Below are positions 12,981 through 14,868 of a stretch of DNA of 14,868 nucleotides, one piece after another (the first letter of the stretch is position 1; each line of letters begins with the position of its first letter). Below the pieces are notes generated by a model. It saw only the letters and a program-made list of their open reading frames with translations, was not told the origin of the DNA and ran no database searches. The translations under genes and the position numbers were made by a program. The stretch is from assembly GCA_001563995.1 (NCBI GenBank), contig LKMV01000016.1, positions 1 through 14,868 of the forward strand, given 5' to 3'. This stretch comes from Nanohaloarchaea archaeon PL-Br10_U2g16. Lineage in GTDB: Archaea > Nanohalarchaeota > Nanosalinia > Nanosalinales > Nanosalinaceae.

Positions 12981-13081
12981 AAAAAGAAGGCCTCCGTGAT
13001 TTATCCGGGCCGGGAGGACTCAAAACCCCTGCCGGCCTGGTTCAACACTCCCCTCCCCCCTTTTACGGAGGCCTTTCTTTT
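12981..13081 (+). ncRNA. Structured GC-rich RNA element or terminator after ftsZ
   Basis: The ends pair: GGCCTCCGT (12989-12997) with ACGGAGGCC (13065-13073), extended by AAAAAGAA and TTTCTTTT with a 1-nt bulge. Inside, CCGGGCCGG (13005-13013) pairs with CCGGCCTGG (13032-13040), including a G-U pair that favours the + strand. The remaining strand 13048-13060 is nearly all C (contains CCCCTCCC). GGGAGG (13012-13017) can pair with CCTCCC (13052-13057), giving an alternative fold or pseudoknot. A TATA-like GATTATATT (12950-12958) is about 26 bp upstream of the 5' end and T-rich sequence follows the 3' end, so it may be a roughly 100-nt independent RNA. The alternative is an elaborate 3' end or terminator of ftsZ. 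Confidence 0.5.
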
Positions 13082-13109
13082 ACTCTTATTTCTCAAAAAG
13101 ATAAAACGG

Positions 13110-13118
13110 TTTAAAAAT
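13110..13118 (+). promoter_or_regulatory. TATA box of the 13137 membrane protein
   Basis: TTTAAAAAT is centred about 23 bp before the GTG start, consistent with a leaderless mRNA and supporting the GTG. Confidence 0.45.
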
Positions 13119-13136
13119 AACCAGACAAGATAAACC

Positions 13137-13631
13137 GTGAAAGACAAAAAGTTCTATGCTCTGACCGGCTCAACCATAATGTTTACCTTGGCCGGAGTAG
13201 CTTCATTACTGGTAGAAGAATATATCTTAGGATCAGCCTTCACAGTTCTATCAGCCCTGGCCTTCAGACACCTCAGGAGTAACGCTACTTTGACCGGTAG
13301 AAAGAAGCTCAAAAAAACCTTTCTATCGTTCATAGATTCTGTAAGAGAGCTTGCGATAATATCAGCTATACTGGTACTACCTATGGTTCCAAAAGAGCTA
13401 GCTGTAGCAGTGATAGCTTCATTGGGTTTTGTGGAAATATTCAGGAGAGAAATCGAATCCAGAACAGGTGAAAGGATATACAGTTTGATAGACCCTGACT
13501 GGAGGATAGGACTACTGTCCGGAATGCTTCTTATTGCCTGGTACAACCCTTTTGTTCTTTATTGGGCCTCCTGGGCGTTACTAGTGATATACATAATCGA
13601 GATTCCTCAGATACTGAAACAGCTCAGATGA
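13137..13631 (+). CDS. Multi-pass membrane protein, unknown function
   Basis: 164 residues from a GTG start. Hydrophobic segments lie at about 8-28, 30-44, 68-86, 88-100, 121-138 and 139-157, with basic loops (RHLRSNATLTGRKKLKK at 44-60, FRREIESRTGERIY at 102-115). The order of a short basic loop, then FIDSVREL, then YxxxRE...TGE...DWRIGLLSG recalls the second half of CDP-alcohol phosphatidyltransferases. The catalytic D-x2-D-G-x2-A-R...G-x3-D-x3-D motif is not present, so if related it has lost activity. Treat as unknown. It shares direction with ftsZ and the KH gene but has its own TATA box. Confidence 0.75.
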   Translation: MKDKKFYALTGSTIMFTLAGVASLLVEEYILGSAFTVLSALAFRHLRSNATLTGRKKLKKTFLSFIDSVRELAIISAILVLPMVPKELAVAVIASLGFVEIFRREIESRTGERIYSLIDPDWRIGLLSGMLLIAWYNPFVLYWASWALLVIYIIEIPQILKQLR

Positions 13632-13683
13632 CACCGTTTGATTTTACAGCAGCTATTTAACAGTTTCAGGAGATGGTTTTAAT

Positions 13684-14190
13684 ATGAAGGCTCCAATATG
13701 CAACGTATGCTTAAAGAGTTCAGACGAGCTCTGCAGCATGTGTGAAGACAAACATGAATCCGGCGAGATATCGGACACCGACATTAAAATCTCAAGAATT
13801 CTTTACGAACTATCACAGGAATACACATCTCTACAAGACTCAGATGTAAAGAAAGCTTTTGACACAGAAAAAGTGATAGTAATAGTTACAGAAGAAGGAG
13901 ACGGTGCAAAAGTTGTCGGAAGAAGCGGTGAAATTGTAAAAGAAATAGCAGATCAGGTAGGAAAAAGCATAAGAGTGATAGAAAAGTCAGGAGAAGACCT
14001 GGAAACAATCAAAGGTCTTCTAAGCCCTGCAGAAGTAGAATCAGTTAACACAGTATTCACGCCAGAAGGCCAGACAAAGAAGATCGTAGTAGACAACGAA
14101 TACGAAGGAAAGATCAATATCTCGATCGATGAGTTCGAGGAGATTATAGAAGAAGTCACGGGAACGCATTACATGCTGGCTTTTGAGTAA
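13684..14190 (+). CDS. Zinc-finger and KH-domain RNA-binding protein (NusA-like)
   Basis: 168 residues. The N-terminal zinc knuckle uses C6, C9, C17 and C20 (ICNVC...CSMC). A helical linker leads to a KH domain whose GxxG loop is GRSG (about 79-82 in VVGRSGEIVKEIADQVGKSIRVIEK), the RNA-contact element. A second half-domain (about 105-168) ends with a beta/alpha unit. The Zn plus KH layout matches archaeal proteins annotated as NusA-like transcription or translation factors; exact identity is inferred. It has both a TATA-like CTATTTAAC and a Shine-Dalgarno (AGGAGAT, 13668-13674). It is a natural candidate partner for the structured RNAs upstream, but nothing in the sequence proves this. Confidence 0.85.
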   Translation: MKAPICNVCLKSSDELCSMCEDKHESGEISDTDIKISRILYELSQEYTSLQDSDVKKAFDTEKVIVIVTEEGDGAKVVGRSGEIVKEIADQVGKSIRVIEKSGEDLETIKGLLSPAEVESVNTVFTPEGQTKKIVVDNEYEGKINISIDEFEEIIEEVTGTHYMLAFE

Positions 14191-14212
14191 TCCCTCTTTT
14201 TCTCTTTATTGT
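14191..14212 (+). terminator. Pyrimidine-rich terminator after the Zn/KH gene
   Basis: Immediately after the stop comes CCCTC then TTTTTCTCTTTATTG, a U-rich tract without a hairpin, typical of archaeal termination. Confidence 0.5.
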
Positions 14213-14259
14213 TCCTAACTAATTACTTAATGGCCAACCAGTCAGAGGAGATTAGAGAG

Positions 14260-14267
14260 GTATAAAA
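14260..14267 (+). promoter_or_regulatory. TATA box of the ABCE1-like gene
   Basis: GTATAAAA preceded by purine-rich AGAG lies about 71 bp before the ATG, giving a predicted leader of about 45 nt. That leader contains TCCTCCCC (14316-14323), the opposite of a Shine-Dalgarno, about 11 nt before the start. Confidence 0.5.
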
Positions 14268-14334
14268 CCGGTTTGTTCGGTAGAACTTCTAATCAACATC
14301 ACGATTAAAGAATCTTCCTCCCCTATTTTCTATT

Positions 14335-14868
14335 ATGTCGACGGGAAAAAACTCGAAACAGTTTATCGTAACGGTAGACCAGGACAAGATCGAGCCTGAT
14401 ATAGCACGTGAGACCGTAATCAAGTATGACCCATTAAACAGATCAGGTCAGGACGGAGGTTTTTATCTCAACGGGAACGAGGAGCTCCATATTGATAATG
14501 AAAAAGTAATGGAAGCCCATAAGATGGCTATCAACAAGTATCCTTACGATGGTGCGATCCAGATGATCCAGCTGCCGTTTGAAGAGGGTGAAAAAGTCCA
14601 TCAGTTCGGAGAGAACTCTTTCAGGCTCTACGGGCTTCCGGTTCCTGATGAAGGGAGGGTAGTAGGAATTATAGGAAGGAACGGTATCGGAAAATCCCTT
14701 TCTCTAAATATACTAAACGGAGAGATAAAGCCCAACCTTGGAGACTGGGAAGAACCCCCAAAATGGGACGAGATACTGAAAAAGTACCGGGGAACAGGGC
14801 TGCAGGAACATTTCAACGCTGTTTCTGATGAAGAGATAGAATCAGCTTTTAAACCTCAGCAGGTCGAA
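14335..14868 (+). CDS. ABCE1/Rli1 ribosome recycling ATPase without Fe-S cysteines, 3' end beyond window
   Basis: 178 codons to the right edge. ABCE1 splits ribosomes after termination. The visible part covers the N-terminal ferredoxin-like domain and the start of nucleotide-binding domain 1. Diagnostic stretches are GENSFRLYGLPVPDEGRVVGIIG (92-114), Walker A G114-RNGIGK-S121 and LNGEIKPNLGDWEEPPKWDEILKKYRG. Normally eight cysteines in the first 75 residues bind two [4Fe-4S] clusters. Aligned from memory with the Sulfolobus protein, which keeps register at D-x2-x-PD, P-x2-RSG and PY-x-AI, they are replaced by I19, A24, V28, D32, M59, H62, A65 and Y69. There is no cysteine at all in 178 residues. 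The reading frame is intact, so this is not a frameshift. It could be the only ABCE1 or a divergent paralogue. Confidence 0.9.
   Translation, partial: MSTGKNSKQFIVTVDQDKIEPDIARETVIKYDPLNRSGQDGGFYLNGNEELHIDNEKVMEAHKMAINKYPYDGAIQMIQLPFEEGEKVHQFGENSFRLYGLPVPDEGRVVGIIGRNGIGKSLSLNILNGEIKPNLGDWEEPPKWDEILKKYRGTGLQEHFNAVSDEEIESAFKPQQVE

Noticed and set aside
12981..13081. The ftsZ-downstream element as a tRNA or SRP RNA
   Set aside because: The outer stem resembles an acceptor stem, but there is no T arm, D arm or anticodon loop in register. It is too short for archaeal SRP RNA and lacks the conserved SRP54-binding loop.

Overview
The window looks like a chromosomal segment of a small-genome, salt-adapted archaeon, most likely a DPANN archaeon of the Nanohaloarchaeota type. 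This is inferred from gene content and protein character, not from a database search. The archaeal markers are a class I lysyl-tRNA synthetase, an FtsZ2-type FtsZ, an archaeal TraB-family protein, a zinc-finger/KH (NusA-like) protein, the N-terminal part of ABCE1/Rli1, an archaeal tRNA-Asp without encoded CCA, and many start codons lying about 23-31 bp after a TATA box (leaderless or short-leader mRNAs). Most soluble proteins are rich in Asp and Glu, as expected of a salt-in halophile, but the DNA is far less GC-rich than in Halobacteria.

Layout. 1-591 (-): 5' part of a TIM-barrel-like gene that runs off the left edge, with a 20-bp palindrome in its leader. 675-1865 (-): FAD/NAD oxidoreductase, divergent from tRNA-Asp (1964-2038). 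2188-2277 (-): a 29-residue micro-ORF with its own TATA box and a very strong Shine-Dalgarno sequence. 2482-3084 (-): superoxide dismutase. 3174-3935 (-): acidic single-pass membrane protein. 4037-4564: three tiny cysteine-rich ORFs. 4460-6077 (-): apparent operon of site-2 protease, [2Fe-2S] ferredoxin and a 34-residue zinc ribbon. 6130-8423 (+): lysS, then a rhomboid protease. 8433-10474 (-): TraB-like membrane protein, an unknown protein and a Gln-rich disordered protein. 10572-11123 (+): membrane-anchored thermonuclease, tail to tail with gatC (11115-11393, -).

The most unusual part is 11394-13136. Upstream of ftsZ, and apparently with its own TATA box, is a roughly 180-nt stretch with five copies of TTGGGC; four of them form exactly the six-base apical loops of successive hairpins. 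This looks like a multi-hairpin RNA that displays the same loop repeatedly. Directly after ftsZ is a second structured element (12981-13081) with a 9-bp outer stem, a 9-bp inner stem and a C-rich strand resembling an anti-Shine-Dalgarno.

The right end holds a membrane protein (13137-13631), the Zn/KH protein (13684-14190) and the first 178 codons of ABCE1 (14335 to the edge). That ABCE1 lacks all eight cysteines that normally bind its two [4Fe-4S] clusters, while the surrounding domain and Walker A motif are intact.

Functional themes: translation (tRNA-Asp, LysRS, GatC, ABCE1, KH protein), intramembrane proteolysis (site-2 protease and rhomboid), cell division (FtsZ2), redox and oxygen defence (SOD, ferredoxin, FAD oxidoreductase), and a surface nuclease that could help a host-dependent cell scavenge nucleotides.
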